Source: Chitinophagaceae bacterium (GTDB lineage: Bacteria > Bacteroidota > Bacteroidia > Chitinophagales > Chitinophagaceae). Taken from it: 64,000 nt of DNA. Shown one piece after another: positions 17,871 through 27,927 of this stretch. How positions within the stretch are numbered: position 1 is the first letter of the stretch; every line of letters starts with the position of its first letter. A model generated the notes under the pieces. It did not search any database and was not told the origin of the DNA. It saw nothing but the letters and a program-made list of their open reading frames with translations. The translations under genes were made by a program, and so were the position numbers. The DNA lies in contig CANGIT010000002.1 of assembly GCA_947454155.1 (NCBI GenBank), forward strand, positions 124,001-188,000, in the 5' to 3' direction.

Positions 17871-20800
17871 GTGCGTTTAAAGAGTTTAGAGATCAAAGGC
17901 TTTAAAAGCTTTGCCGACAAAACAGTCCTTCACTTCGATGAGGGCATTACTGGGGTTATTGGTCCCAATGGCTGCGGAAAAAGCAACATCATCGACAGTA
18001 TCCGATGGGTGATTGGTGAGCACAAAATCAGCAACCTCAGAAGTGAAAATCTGGAGAGTCTGGTGTTCAATGGCAGCAAGTCGAGGAGCGCCAGTGGACT
18101 GGCGGAAGTGAGCCTCACTTTTGAAAATACAAAAAACCTGTTGCCGACTGAGTTTAATACGGTAACCATTAGCCGAAAATATTACAAAAGCGGTGAGAGT
18201 GAATATCGCCTGAATGACGTTACTTGTCGTTTGAAAGACATTCACAACTTGTTTATGGATACAGGGGTGAGTACCGATAGTTATGCCATCATTGAGTTAG
18301 GTATGGTGGACGACATCATCCGCGATAAAGACAATAGCCGTCGCAGAATGCTGGAACAAGCAGCCGGCATTACCATTTACAAAACAAGAAAGAAGGAAGC
18401 CAAGCTCAAGCTTGATGCGGCAGAACAGGATCTTTCCCGTATCGAGGATTTATTGTTTGAAATCAACAACCAGTTGAAATCACTGGAGAGTCAGGCCAAG
18501 AAAGCGGAGAAATATTTCGAAATAAAAAAAGAATACAAGGAAGTAAGTATCGAGCTGGCCAAAGCGGCCCTCGAAGGTTTCAACATCACTTACCGCGAAT
18601 TGAATCAGCAGCAACAACAGGAAGTGGATAAGCGTATCGAACTCGAAACCGCTATCGCCAAAGAAGAAGCTGCATTGGAACAAGAGAAACTTGGATTTGT
18701 AGAGAAGGAAAAGGCATTGCAACAGATGCAGCATGCTTTTAATGAAATGCTGGATAAAGTGCGCGCCCGTGAAAATGAAAAGAGCTTGACCGCACAACGT
18801 CTGCAGCATCTGAAAGAGCGTCAAACCAATTTGAACGATTTTATTCAAAAAGCGGCCGGACAGCAATCCGGACTTGAAGAAAGCATCACTTTCACCACTA
18901 CTCAGATTGGCGAAGAGCAATTGAAACTGGAAGAATTGGAGAAGTCGCTGGTCACTTTGAAACAGGAGGTGGAAACCAAGCGTAAAACTTTTGACGACCA
19001 ACGTGCGGCTATTGATTCTTTGAGAAGAGAATACCAGACCGTTCAGCGTCAGCAATTTGATGCGGAGAAAAAGGTAGCCGTTGCCGATACTTCCATTCAA
19101 AACATGCAAAGGTCCATTCACCAGCTGGAAGAAGAAAGCAATAGTCGTCAGGCTCAAATCAAGCAGCTGGATGAAGATAAAGTGGCCAAAGAAGCAGAAC
19201 TCGCCTCGAAAGAGTCGGGTTTGAAACAATTGCAGGAAGAGCATGAGTTTACGAAAGAACAGATTCTTCAAACACAAAGTGTGCTTGAAGGTTTGAGAAG
19301 CAATCTGGCTGATGAGAATCGCAAGCTTGATGCGAAGAAGAATGAACATGATTTGTTGAAGAGTCTGGTTGATTCGATGGAAGGCTATCCCGAAAGTGTG
19401 AAGTTCCTGCACAAGAATACCGGCTGGAACCATCAAGCGCCTTTACTCTCGGATATCATTTATGTGAAAGAAGAATACAGGGCCGCCGTAGAAAATGTGC
19501 TCGATCAGTACCTTAACTACTATGTGGTCAACAATCTTCAGGAAGGTTTGCAGGCTGTGCATTTGCTCGATCATAACAAAAAAGGGAAAGCCAATTTCTT
19601 CCTGCTCGACAAATTCAAGAACATCGAGGCCTGTCAGCAACCACAGGGTACAATCAAAGCGCTTGATGTGGTGGAGATCGACATTCAGTATGCGGCATTG
19701 GCCCAGCATCTGTTGGGAAATGTTTTCATTGCAGAAAATGAACAGGCACTGGAAGAAAGTAATGGTGCCGTGATTTTGGAAAAATCGGGAAAATTTGTAA
19801 AGGGTAAATATTCTTTAACCGGCGGAAGCGTCGGTTTGTTTGAGGGTAAGAAGATCGGACGTGCTAAAAATCTCGAAAAGCTGAAAGCCGAAATTGAAGC
19901 GCAGGAAAAGGTGGTGAATGAAATCAAAGCCAATATCCAGCAAAAGCACAATGAAGTGATTGCCTTCAACACACAGCTGAAAGAAAACGCTATCAAACAA
20001 ACGCAGCAGGAAATCAACCAGCTCACCAATCAGGCTTTCGCGCTGAATAATAAAATTGAGAATCTGCATCATCAGGAAACGATAGCCGCAGGAAGACTGG
20101 CCGATTTGCAACGCAATCTTCTGGCCAATCAAGAAGGCATTGCCCAAACTCGTGAGGCCTTGCAGCAATATAACCAGCAATTGGAGTCGATGCAGCAATC
20201 CATTCAGCTGGTTGAACAGGATTACTCCAATGCCGAACAAGCCTATAATGCGGCTTCTTTGGCCTACAATGATGGTAATCTGCAATTCACCCGTCAGCAA
20301 AGCCGCATCAGTTCTATTCGTCAGGAGCTCGATTTCAAATCGAAGCAATTAAGCGACTTGATTGAACAAGTGAATAACAGTACACGCCAGTTAACTGAGG
20401 CCGTAGCCAGCATCGAAGAAACTGATGCTTCGCTGAAAGAGATTGAAAGCAGTTTGGTGGAAATGCTCCAAAATAAGGAAGCGGAGGAAAAAGCGTTGAA
20501 CACGGCAGATCAAGAGTATTACAACATCAGAAACGTGCTCACGGAAAAAGAAAATGAATTGCGTGTTAAACAAAAATCGAAAGAAGGTATCGACCATTTA
20601 CTCAATGAAATCAAAGATCGTTTGACGGAATTGAAACTGCAACTGGCAGGGATGAAAGAAAGATTGAATGTGGAATTTAAAGTAGACCTGGACGCCATCA
20701 TTGATGAACCCAGGACCACAGAAATTCCGCTGGAGGATTTGCAGGAAAAGAACGATCGGATGAAGAAACGTCTGGAGAATATGGGAGAAGTGAATCCTAC

Positions 20801-21386
20801 TGCAGTAGAGGCTTATATCGAAATGAAGAAACGATACGAGTTTATTCTCGAACAAAAGAACGACCTGGTAACGGCCAAGGATAGCCTTTTACAAACCATT
20901 CAGGAGGTGGAAGCTACAGCCAATCAGCAATTCCTGGATACTTTCAATCGCACCCGTGAAAATTTCCAGAAGGTATTCAAAGCCTTGTTTACGGAAGAAG
21001 ATACTGCCGATATGATTCTTGTGAATCCCGAAAATCTTGCCGATACGGCCATTGAAATCGTGGCCAAGCCCAAAGGTAAACGCCCCAGCAGTATTGGTCA
21101 ATTGAGTGGGGGAGAAAAAACCCTTACCGCTACGGCCTTGCTGTTTGCCATTTATCTCATTAAGCCGGCTCCTTTCTGTATACTCGATGAGGTGGATGCG
21201 CCTTTGGATGATGCCAACGTAGGCAAGTTCACCAACATGATCAGGAAGTTCAGCGAAAACTCGCAGTTCATTATCGTTACTCACAACAAGATGACCATGA
21301 GTTGCGTGGATGTGATCTATGGTGTCACCATGCAGGAAGCAGGCGTCAGCAAACTGGTGCCGGTGGATTTTAGAAGCTTGAATTGA
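17871..21386 (+). CDS. smc: Chromosome segregation protein SMC
   Basis: SMC is the ATPase of the bacterial condensin complex that organises and separates chromosomes. From the GTG at 17871 (RLKSLEIKGFKSFADKT follows) it has 1171 residues. The head contains Walker A GPNGCGKSN near 31-40; long Gln/Glu/Lys coiled coils cover about 165-500 and 670-1000; the hinge is about 505-660 (from YPESVKFLHKN); the C-terminal head has LSGGEKT near 1076 and Walker B ILDEVDAPLDD near 1103. The in-frame reading begins nine codons earlier at a TTG, but the family starts at the GTG. A terminator follows the stop. Confidence 0.96.
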   Translation: MRLKSLEIKGFKSFADKTVLHFDEGITGVIGPNGCGKSNIIDSIRWVIGEHKISNLRSENLESLVFNGSKSRSASGLAEVSLTFENTKNLLPTEFNTVTISRKYYKSGESEYRLNDVTCRLKDIHNLFMDTGVSTDSYAIIELGMVDDIIRDKDNSRRRMLEQAAGITIYKTRKKEAKLKLDAAEQDLSRIEDLLFEINNQLKSLESQAKKAEKYFEIKKEYKEVSIELAKAALEGFNITYRELNQQQQQEVDKRIELETAIAKEEAALEQEKLGFVEKEKALQQMQHAFNEMLDKVRARENEKSLTAQRLQHLKERQTNLNDFIQKAAGQQSGLEESITFTTTQIGEEQLKLEELEKSLVTLKQEVETKRKTFDDQRAAIDSLRREYQTVQRQQFDAEKKVAVADTSIQNMQRSIHQLEEESNSRQAQIKQLDEDKVAKEAELASKESGLKQLQEEHEFTKEQILQTQSVLEGLRSNLADENRKLDAKKNEHDLLKSLVDSMEGYPESVKFLHKNTGWNHQAPLLSDIIYVKEEYRAAVENVLDQYLNYYVVNNLQEGLQAVHLLDHNKKGKANFFLLDKFKNIEACQQPQGTIKALDVVEIDIQYAALAQHLLGNVFIAENEQALEESNGAVILEKSGKFVKGKYSLTGGSVGLFEGKKIGRAKNLEKLKAEIEAQEKVVNEIKANIQQKHNEVIAFNTQLKENAIKQTQQEINQLTNQAFALNNKIENLHHQETIAAGRLADLQRNLLANQEGIAQTREALQQYNQQLESMQQSIQLVEQDYSNAEQAYNAASLAYNDGNLQFTRQQSRISSIRQELDFKSKQLSDLIEQVNNSTRQLTEAVASIEETDASLKEIESSLVEMLQNKEAEEKALNTADQEYYNIRNVLTEKENELRVKQKSKEGIDHLLNEIKDRLTELKLQLAGMKERLNVEFKVDLDAIIDEPRTTEIPLEDLQEKNDRMKKRLENMGEVNPTAVEAYIEMKKRYEFILEQKNDLVTAKDSLLQTIQEVEATANQQFLDTFNRTRENFQKVFKALFTEEDTADMILVNPENLADTAIEIVAKPKGKRPSSIGQLSGGEKTLTATALLFAIYLIKPAPFCILDEVDAPLDDANVGKFTNMIRKFSENSQFIIVTHNKMTMSCVDVIYGVTMQEAGVSKLVPVDFRSLN

Positions 21387-21403
21387 TAAGATGTTGTTTA
21401 TAT

Positions 21404-21435
21404 AAAGGCAGTCTGCAGTTAGACTGCCTTTTTTT
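21404..21435 (+). terminator. Intrinsic terminator of smc
   Basis: Stem GGCAGTCT (21407-21414) pairs with AGACTGCC (21421-21428), loop of six, followed by seven T. Confidence 0.88.
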
Positions 21436-21655
21436 ATGGGTTGATGTCTTTGTTTTAATTTTCAACTGCGCTGACTCCCTTGTTTTTTGCTGTTGGACAA
21501 CTGAATTGCATGGTATAAATAATAATGGTTTGCATTAGTCGGCATTTTATTTTATTTTTCGTGCAAAAAAAAATATTCGCATCTTCAATTTACCTTCTCA
21601 CCGATTTTGTACCAAGGTTGATGCATAAATGCCAAATTTTAAATTTTAGATTGTA

Positions 21656-22012
21656 ATGGAACAGATAACCGCCGAACAACAACAAATGGTAGATCAGATT
21701 TATGCCTATGCCGCTGATTTGTTGGTTCGTCAAAATAAACCTGATTATGAAGTGGTGCATTTGCTACAGCAAAGAGGATTGAACGAAGCCAATGCGCAGG
21801 TGATTGTAAATAATATTGTAGACCAAGTGACCATCGCAAAAAAAAGAAAAGCGAAAAAAGATATGCTCTACGGTGCGCTTTGGTGTGTGGGAGGAATCAT
21901 TATCACGGTAGGTACTTACTCTGCTGCCAGTAATGGGGGTAGTTACGTGATCACCTGGGGCGCCATCATCTTTGGAGGTATTCAGTTGTTCAAAGGAATT
22001 CTGAATTATTGA
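21656..22012 (+). CDS. Small two-pass membrane protein
   Basis: The 118-residue protein has a soluble N-terminal helical part with a VxxLLQQRGL motif (residues 32-45), a basic stretch KKRKAKKD, and two membrane segments at about 72-92 and 96-115 (GALWCVGGIIITVGTYS and ITWGAIIFGGIQLFKG). I recognise the shape, common among Bacteroidota small membrane proteins, but not a named family. Its stop codon abuts the stop codon of the next, convergent gene with no base between them. Confidence 0.65.
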   Translation: MEQITAEQQQMVDQIYAYAADLLVRQNKPDYEVVHLLQQRGLNEANAQVIVNNIVDQVTIAKKRKAKKDMLYGALWCVGGIIITVGTYSAASNGGSYVITWGAIIFGGIQLFKGILNY

Positions 22013-23026
22013 TTATTCTTCAATCAGCTTGCCTATTCTTCCGCCACCACCGGCCAGAAAGACTGATTTTCCTTGTTTAGCTTTTCTGCAAACATGAAAA
22101 CCGACTTCGCTGATTCTGTTGAATTGCTTGCCATCGTTAGTGGTGATATCAACGCCATTAAGTCCGCAAGTGATCCATGTAGATTGTCCGAGATATTCAA
22201 CACAACTTCTGTATCCGCTTGGTGGTTGCATTGAGAAAAACCACGTTTTTCCTTTGTCTTTTGTAAAGCAAAAATTACCTTTTGCCGAATCTTTATTCAT
22301 AAAGTCGCCTCCAACAATCATGAAGGTGAGACTGTCTTTTACTGCAATGGAATTGGCGCCGGTACTTTCTTTTCCCTGAAGTATAGGGAGTTTTATTTTT
22401 TGATTTTTGATGAGCAAATTTGAACAAACACCGCCACTGACGGCCACCATATCATGTTTGTTAAGCATCCTGATGTTAGTGCCGCTGCTGGCAAAAAAAG
22501 CTTCGCCGCTATCAAGAGATGGGCTGCGGTCAAAATCATTGGGCGCCCATTTTTTATTAGAAGAAGACAGCTTGGCAACAAATGCTTTACCCAGCATGGG
22601 ATCGCCCACAACAACCCCGTTTTGTTCATTCCAAAATTCCATCGCATCTAAAAACATTCCCTTGGTGGTGTCTTCAAACATCACCGACCAGTTTTTCCCT
22701 CTGTCTGTAGTTTTTAAAATCTTTGCCGGACAGTCAATGCCCATGATGATGGCCGTGCTGTCATTGAAAGCCTCGATATCTCTGAAATCCGTTTTTTCGT
22801 ACCCCTTAACTTGTGAGTATTTCCAAGTGATACCACCGTCGGTGCTGATACCAACATTTCCATTGCTACCGCTCACCCAAATCACTTCATCATTAACCAC
22901 GCTCAATCCACGATAAGATACCTTAGTTTCTGTATTTAGCAATTGAATATGGGAAGTTTGGGCATTTGCTTGCAGATATGACAAAAAGAAAAATAAAGAC
23001 AAGAAATGGAAACGAAATGAACGCAT
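22013..23026 (-). CDS. Secreted beta-propeller, Ycf48/BNR-like
   Basis: A 337-residue protein with a signal peptide (hydrophobic to about residue 20, NAQ cleavage region). The mature part repeats sialidase-type Asp-box motifs STDGGITW, TTDRGKNW and TKDKGKTW, which build a beta-propeller as in the photosystem II assembly factor Ycf48 and BNR proteins. Each repeat covers about 50 residues. No catalytic residues of sialidases are evident, so a binding role is more likely than hydrolysis. It is probably periplasmic or exported. Confidence 0.75.
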   Translation of the reverse strand: MRSFRFHFLSLFFFLSYLQANAQTSHIQLLNTETKVSYRGLSVVNDEVIWVSGSNGNVGISTDGGITWKYSQVKGYEKTDFRDIEAFNDSTAIIMGIDCPAKILKTTDRGKNWSVMFEDTTKGMFLDAMEFWNEQNGVVVGDPMLGKAFVAKLSSSNKKWAPNDFDRSPSLDSGEAFFASSGTNIRMLNKHDMVAVSGGVCSNLLIKNQKIKLPILQGKESTGANSIAVKDSLTFMIVGGDFMNKDSAKGNFCFTKDKGKTWFFSMQPPSGYRSCVEYLGQSTWITCGLNGVDITTNDGKQFNRISEVGFHVCRKAKQGKSVFLAGGGGRIGKLIEE

Positions 23027-23158
23027 TGGCTTATTGATTTTTTAAAAAAGAAAGATAGTGATATTAGACATGTAAAATGTAAAATACATTCACAGAAAAA
23101 TCTCCAATTCTCCATTCATCATCCCGAATCCCAAATTTCCAATCCAAAAGCTTTTTAC

Positions 23159-23166
23159 TACTTTTG
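23159..23166 (+). promoter_or_regulatory. -7 element of hutH
   Basis: TACTTTTG is an exact TAnnTTTG match, 60 nt upstream of the hutH ATG. The region before it carries a short TGTAAAATGTAAA repeat (about 23070) but no -33 TTG at the correct spacing. Confidence 0.45.
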
Positions 23167-23226
23167 GCAACTTGTTGATCAGGGCTATGGATCATTTTAC
23201 AACATCCGATTACTACAATAAACATC

Positions 23227-24717
23227 ATGGGAAATAAAATAATTATTGACAATGACTTTCTGAGTCTGGAAACGCTGGCCAGTGTAAACGAACACACCGT
23301 TTTGGAGCTCAGTGAGGAGGCAAAGAAAAGAATTCAGCATTGCAGAAATTATCTCGATCAGAAAGTAGCCGGAAATGACGAGTTGTATTACGGTATCAAT
23401 ACAGGTTTTGGTTATTTGCAAAATGTAAGAATTGATGGTCATCAGTTGGAAGAGCTGCAGGCGAATCTGATCATGTCGCATGCCTGTGGTTTGGGAGATG
23501 AGGTGCCTTCCGAAATTGTGAAACTGATGCTTTTGTTGAAGGTGAAGTCGTTGAGTTATGGTCACTCTGGTGTGCAGCTGGCAACAGTAGCGCGTTTGGT
23601 GGCGATGTTCAATGAAAATGTATTACCCGTTGTATATACGCAAGGCTCTTTGGGGGCATCAGGCGACCTGGCACCGTTGAGTCATCTTTGTTTGCCTTTG
23701 ATTGGCATGGGAGAAGTGTATGACAACGGCGTGAGAAAAAAATCCGAAACGGTGATGGCAGAGAAAGGCTGGGCTGTGATTCACCTGAAAAGTAAGGAAG
23801 GATTGGCGCTGATCAATGGTACGCAGTTCATGAGTGCCTATGGTATTTATAATCTGATTCGTGCCGAAAAGCTTTTACATTGGTCCAACGTGATTGCGGC
23901 AATCAGCTTCGAAGGCTTTGATGGTGTTGTTTTTCCTTTTAATGCGCACATTCATGAGGTGCGTTCGCATGTAGGACAAGTAGCGGTGGCCGCCACCATG
24001 CGAAATCTTTTAGAAGGCAGTGAAATCGCTGCGCGTAAAAAATCGCAGGTCCAAGATCCGTATTCTTTTCGTTGTATTCCTCAGGTGCATGGTGCCTCAT
24101 GGGATACCTTCAATTATGTGAAGTCTGTTTTCTTAAAGGAAATCAATGCTGTTACAGATAATCCCAATGTTTTTCCCGAACATGACCTCATCCTCAGTGG
24201 TGGAAATTTTCATGGTCAGCCCATTGCCCTTACCGCCGATTTTCTTTGCATCGCCCTGAGTGAAATCGCCAGCATTAGTGAGCGAAGAACCTACCAGCTG
24301 ATCAGTGGATTGCGCGGTTTGCCGCCGTTTTTAGTGAAAGATGCCGGACTCAATTCCGGGTTTATGATTCCGCAATATACAGCTGCTGGAATTGTAAGCG
24401 AAAACAAACAGTTGTGCACGCCCAGCAGTGTCGATTCCATACCTTCCAGTATCAATCAGGAAGATCATGTAAGCATGGGGGCTAATGGTGCCGTAAAATG
24501 CAAACGCGTAGTGGATAATGTGGAAAGGGTACTGGCCATTGAATTGTTTACTGCCGTTCAGGCCATCGAATTCAGAAGGCCGCTGAAATCTTCCGAACCA
24601 TTAGAAAAAATTATTGTTGCTTACAGAGAGCTAATTAGCTTTAACCACAAAGACAGAATTCTTCATGATGATATGATTCAATCCATTTCATTTTTAAAAA
24701 ATCATCCCTTCAACTGA
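23227..24717 (+). CDS. hutH: Histidine ammonia-lyase
   Basis: HutH deaminates L-histidine to trans-urocanate, the first step of the pathway. The 496-residue protein carries [14 protein letters not shown] with the Ala-Ser-Gly triad (about residues 144-146) that cyclises to the MIO cofactor. Other family motifs are YGINTGFG near 56, the [12 protein letters not shown] segment, and [12 protein letters not shown] near 329. The next gene, hutU, begins 16 bp after the stop, so the two form an operon. hutI and ftcD lie at 43720-46661, completing the pathway. Confidence 0.96.
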   Translation: MGNKIIIDNDFLSLETLASVNEHTVLELSEEAKKRIQHCRNYLDQKVAGNDELYYGINTGFGYLQNVRIDGHQLEELQANLIMSHACGLGDEVPSEIVKLMLLLKVKSLSYGHSGVQLATVARLVAMFNENVLPVVYTQGSLGASGDLAPLSHLCLPLIGMGEVYDNGVRKKSETVMAEKGWAVIHLKSKEGLALINGTQFMSAYGIYNLIRAEKLLHWSNVIAAISFEGFDGVVFPFNAHIHEVRSHVGQVAVAATMRNLLEGSEIAARKKSQVQDPYSFRCIPQVHGASWDTFNYVKSVFLKEINAVTDNPNVFPEHDLILSGGNFHGQPIALTADFLCIALSEIASISERRTYQLISGLRGLPPFLVKDAGLNSGFMIPQYTAAGIVSENKQLCTPSSVDSIPSSINQEDHVSMGANGAVKCKRVVDNVERVLAIELFTAVQAIEFRRPLKSSEPLEKIIVAYRELISFNHKDRILHDDMIQSISFLKNHPFN

Positions 24718-24733
24718 TAAACATACAGACCCA

Positions 24734-26395
24734 ATGAGTTACGATTTTCAAAAATACAAGACACCGACAGGCACAACGCTGAACTGTAAAGGTTGGGTGC
24801 AGGAGGCTGCATTACGCATGTTGCTCAATAACCTGGATCCCAACGTGGCGGAACGTCCCGAAGAACTGATTGTATACGGCGGACGTGGAAAGGCAGCCAG
24901 AAATATCGAAGCCCTCGACCTCATCATCAAAGGGTTGAAAGATCTGGAAGAAGATGAAACCTTACTGATTCAAAGCGGTAAGCCCGTGGCTATTTTAAAG
25001 ACACATAAAGATTCTCCAAGGGTCTTGTTGAGCAATTCTCAACTGGTTCCCAACTGGGCCAATTGGAAGCATTTTGATGAACTGGAGAAAAAAGGGTTGA
25101 TGATGTACGGACAAATGACCGCAGGTAGCTGGATTTACATCGGCAGCCAGGGAATTGTGCAGGGAACTTATGAAACCTACGGCGCTGCAGCCACCAAGCA
25201 TTTTGGTGGCACTTTGAAAGGTACTTTGAATGTTACCGCAGGCTTGGGAGGAATGGGTGGCGCTCAGCCATTGGCTATTACCATGAATGAAGGGGTGGCA
25301 TTGGTAGCAGAAGTAGAAGAGTGGCGCATAGACAAGCGTTTGGAAACCAAATATCTGGATGAAAAATATACCGACATTGATGAAGCTATTGACAAAGCGA
25401 TGGAATATAAGTCAGCCGGTAAAGCTGTGAGTATCGGTGTATTATGCAATGCGGTCAATCTGCTTCAGCATTTGATCGACAGGAATATCATTCCCGATAC
25501 ATTGACTGACCAAACCAGTGCACATGATCCGCTGATCGGTTACATCCCACATCATTTATCTAATGAAGATGCCAATATTTTAAGAAAGGATAATCCCGAC
25601 GAATACATCAACCTCAGTTATGAAAGTATGAAACTCCATGTGACATTGATGCTGGAGTTGCAACAAAAAGGCGCCGTTACTTTTGACTACGGCAATAATA
25701 TCAGGGCCAGGGCCAAAGAACGCGGGCTGGAGAATGCTTTTGATTTTCCAGGATTTGTGCCGGCGTATATCAGACCTTTGTTTTGCGAAGGAAAAGGCCC
25801 CTTCCGTTGGGCAGCATTAAGCGGAGATCCCGAAGATATAAGAGTAACCGATGAGCTGATGATGGAACTGTTTCCGGAAAATAAGGGAATGATTCGCTGG
25901 ATGAAGATGGCGCAGGAAAAAATTGCGTTTCAGGGATTGCCGGCAAGGATATGTTGGATAGGGCAGGGCGAAAGAGAGAAAGCGGGTCTGGCATTTAATG
26001 AGCTGGTAAGAAACGGAAAAGTGAAAGCGCCAATTGTCATTGGCCGCGATCATCTGGATACAGGTTCTGTGGCCAGCCCAAACAGAGAAACGGAAGCTAT
26101 GCTCGATGGCAGCGACGCCGTAGCCGACTGGCCGATATTAAATGCATTGGTCAATACAGCCGGAGGCGCCAGTTGGGTTTCGCTTCATCATGGCGGAGGT
26201 GTAGGTATGGGCTATAGCATCCATTCGGGAATGGTAATTGTTGCCGATGGAACCGAAGATGCGTCAAGAAGATTGTCCAGGGTACTCAGAAATGATCCGG
26301 GTATGGGCGTCATCCGTCATGCGGATGCCGGGTATGAACTGGCGCAGCAAACAGCCCATCAACATCAACTGGATATCAAAGAAAGATTGAAATAG
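24734..26395 (+). CDS. hutU: Urocanate hydratase
   Basis: HutU adds water to urocanate to form imidazolonepropionate, using tightly bound NAD+. The 553-residue protein matches the family throughout: [21 protein letters not shown] near 128-148, the NAD-binding [14 protein letters not shown] near 170, and the C-terminal [19 protein letters not shown] near 480. It directly follows hutH. A hairpin terminator lies 12 bp after the stop. Confidence 0.97.
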   Translation: MSYDFQKYKTPTGTTLNCKGWVQEAALRMLLNNLDPNVAERPEELIVYGGRGKAARNIEALDLIIKGLKDLEEDETLLIQSGKPVAILKTHKDSPRVLLSNSQLVPNWANWKHFDELEKKGLMMYGQMTAGSWIYIGSQGIVQGTYETYGAAATKHFGGTLKGTLNVTAGLGGMGGAQPLAITMNEGVALVAEVEEWRIDKRLETKYLDEKYTDIDEAIDKAMEYKSAGKAVSIGVLCNAVNLLQHLIDRNIIPDTLTDQTSAHDPLIGYIPHHLSNEDANILRKDNPDEYINLSYESMKLHVTLMLELQQKGAVTFDYGNNIRARAKERGLENAFDFPGFVPAYIRPLFCEGKGPFRWAALSGDPEDIRVTDELMMELFPENKGMIRWMKMAQEKIAFQGLPARICWIGQGEREKAGLAFNELVRNGKVKAPIVIGRDHLDTGSVASPNRETEAMLDGSDAVADWPILNALVNTAGGASWVSLHHGGGVGMGYSIHSGMVIVADGTEDASRRLSRVLRNDPGMGVIRHADAGYELAQQTAHQHQLDIKERLK

Positions 26396-26407
26396 GTTAT
26401 CAAATAA

Positions 26408-26437
26408 CAAGTGTCCCCAAAGGGACACTTGCTGTTT
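26408..26437 (+). terminator. Terminator after hutHU
   Basis: CAAGTGTCCC pairs with GGGACACTTG (10 bp) around a CAAA loop, followed by CTGTTT. The stem is strong; the U-tract is weak. Confidence 0.6.
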
Positions 26438-26523
26438 ATGGACATGCCGAAAAAAATCGGCTGTCATCATTCGGCATTTGTTGTTATGCAATCAACGCCT
26501 GCCAAACCACATTTTTGTAGTGG

Positions 26524-27249
26524 TTATAAGGTAATGCCCACGCCTACAGTGAAATCTATGACTCCCATTTTTTGCTGTACTTTTAAATCTTCTCCATTGA
26601 AATTGAATTTCCAAACCGGCTCCATATGGTTGTAATCAAAATTGGCAAATAAGCAGGCATTGGTGGCGAAATTATATCTCATGTTTGTGCCCAATTGCCA
26701 GGCAAAAACATCACTCCACTTTTCAGGCGTTTGAAGCGATGCGGAAGGATAGCCCGCCAATTGAAATCCAATCACCGGCATATTGGCCCTTGCATATCCA
26801 CCCATTGCTTTGAAATCAAAAAATATTTCATCACTTACAGGCAGTGTAGCCATAGGGCCCGCAATCACTCCCCAATATTGCCAATGGTCTGCTGTGGCAT
26901 TTACTCCCCCAGAGCCACTGCTGTTTAAATAACGGGTTATCGCACCCTGATCCATTTGAAAGCGTGAATACAAAAAATTGCCGGTTACCCCAAAATAATC
27001 GCTGATTTGATAGCCGGAATGTAAATTCAGATTGTATCCCAAATTTGCTAAGCCGGCATCAGAGCTGGCGTTGATGTCTTTGGATGCAAATGCGCCAACC
27101 GGAATGGCGGGGCCAGCCGAAAAAGCTAAAAAAAACTTAGGAGGTGTTTTGCTGGTTTTGGCAACGGGTTCGGCATCTTGTGCCATCAGCATCGTACTTG
27201 TCGACAAAAGTCCGATGAAAATAAACAGTAGTTTCTTCATTGTTTTCAT
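26524..27249 (-). CDS. Outer-membrane beta-barrel protein
   Basis: A 241-residue protein with a signal peptide ending MLMAQDA near residue 24-26. The mature part has alternating hydrophobic strands of 9-12 residues (such as FFLAFSAGPAIPVGAF, LNLHSGYQISDYFGVTGNFLYS and WQLGTNMRYNF) and a terminal strand DFTVGVGITL ending in a hydrophobic residue, typical of an eight-strand OmpA/OmpX-like barrel. The last residue pattern suits BAM recognition. The ligand or function is unknown. It is convergent with hutU. Confidence 0.75.
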   Translation of the reverse strand: MKTMKKLLFIFIGLLSTSTMLMAQDAEPVAKTSKTPPKFFLAFSAGPAIPVGAFASKDINASSDAGLANLGYNLNLHSGYQISDYFGVTGNFLYSRFQMDQGAITRYLNSSGSGGVNATADHWQYWGVIAGPMATLPVSDEIFFDFKAMGGYARANMPVIGFQLAGYPSASLQTPEKWSDVFAWQLGTNMRYNFATNACLFANFDYNHMEPVWKFNFNGEDLKVQQKMGVIDFTVGVGITL

Positions 27250-27454
27250 TTTTTGGTGTAGAATTTTTAATACCGATGTAAAAATATCCTTGGATGTTTA
27301 GCCTTAAAATGACCTGTTACTATATTGTACTTGATTGGTATCATACTGTAAGATGATTGGTTGTGTTAGTGATAATAATCATATATGGTTGTAGGCCAAG
27401 TCATGAAAAGTAGCCTTAGAAGATAGCATCTTTGAATTCATAAAATAATCGGGT

Positions 27455-27835
27455 ATGACTTATATTGAATCCTTCCAGCTGGCAAATAAACATCGCAAGC
27501 TTTTGAAGATTGTGAATTTTTATGAACGTCAGATTGATGTATTGGATAAAATGTTGGATGAGTTTGCATCTAAATATGCCAGTTGCGCCAGCTCGGCCGA
27601 AAAGCGTGAGTTTCATAAAGCATTTGAGGAAAAACAGATCATGGTGTCTGACTTGAAACAGCATATAAAAAACAACGATTATCTGCTCTCAAAAGAAGTT
27701 CAGCAAAAGGAAGGCAGGATAGAAACACTGCTATTGCAGGATGAGGAGCATATTGAAAAAGATGTGATGAAGTTTGAGCGGGAAGTAAATGAACTAAGCC
27801 GCGAATTCAGAGAATACCTGATCACTAAAATATAA
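27455..27835 (+). CDS. Small coiled-coil protein
   Basis: The 126-residue protein is acidic and basic in alternation and is predicted almost entirely helical by inspection, with heptad-like Leu/Ile spacing in residues 15-60 and 85-120. Short region residues 40-50 contain two Cys (YASCASSAEK). No signal or membrane segment. I do not recognise a family. The gene is expressed towards a bidirectional terminator shared with the next gene. Confidence 0.6.
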   Translation: MTYIESFQLANKHRKLLKIVNFYERQIDVLDKMLDEFASKYASCASSAEKREFHKAFEEKQIMVSDLKQHIKNNDYLLSKEVQQKEGRIETLLLQDEEHIEKDVMKFEREVNELSREFREYLITKI

Positions 27836-27880
27836 TCCCTAAGAGAACAATGTGCTTAGCACTAGAACCAAGATGAAAAT

Positions 27881-27910
27881 AAAAAACCTCCGAAATGCGG
27901 AGGTTTTTTT
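27881..27910. terminator. Bidirectional intrinsic terminator
   Basis: AAAAAACCTCCG pairs with CGGAGGTTTTTT around a five-base loop between convergent genes. Each strand ends its stem with a U-tract. Confidence 0.9.
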
Positions 27911-27927
27911 ATAGTACTTAAAAAAGA

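Noticed and set aside
17696..17920. 74-codon minus-strand frame across the smc start
   Set aside because: Overlaps the start of smc and lacks any recognisable motif.
18480..19436. 318-codon minus-strand frame inside smc
   Set aside because: Antisense of the SMC coiled coil; Leu/Phe-rich reading produced by Gln/Glu/Lys codons, no start signals.
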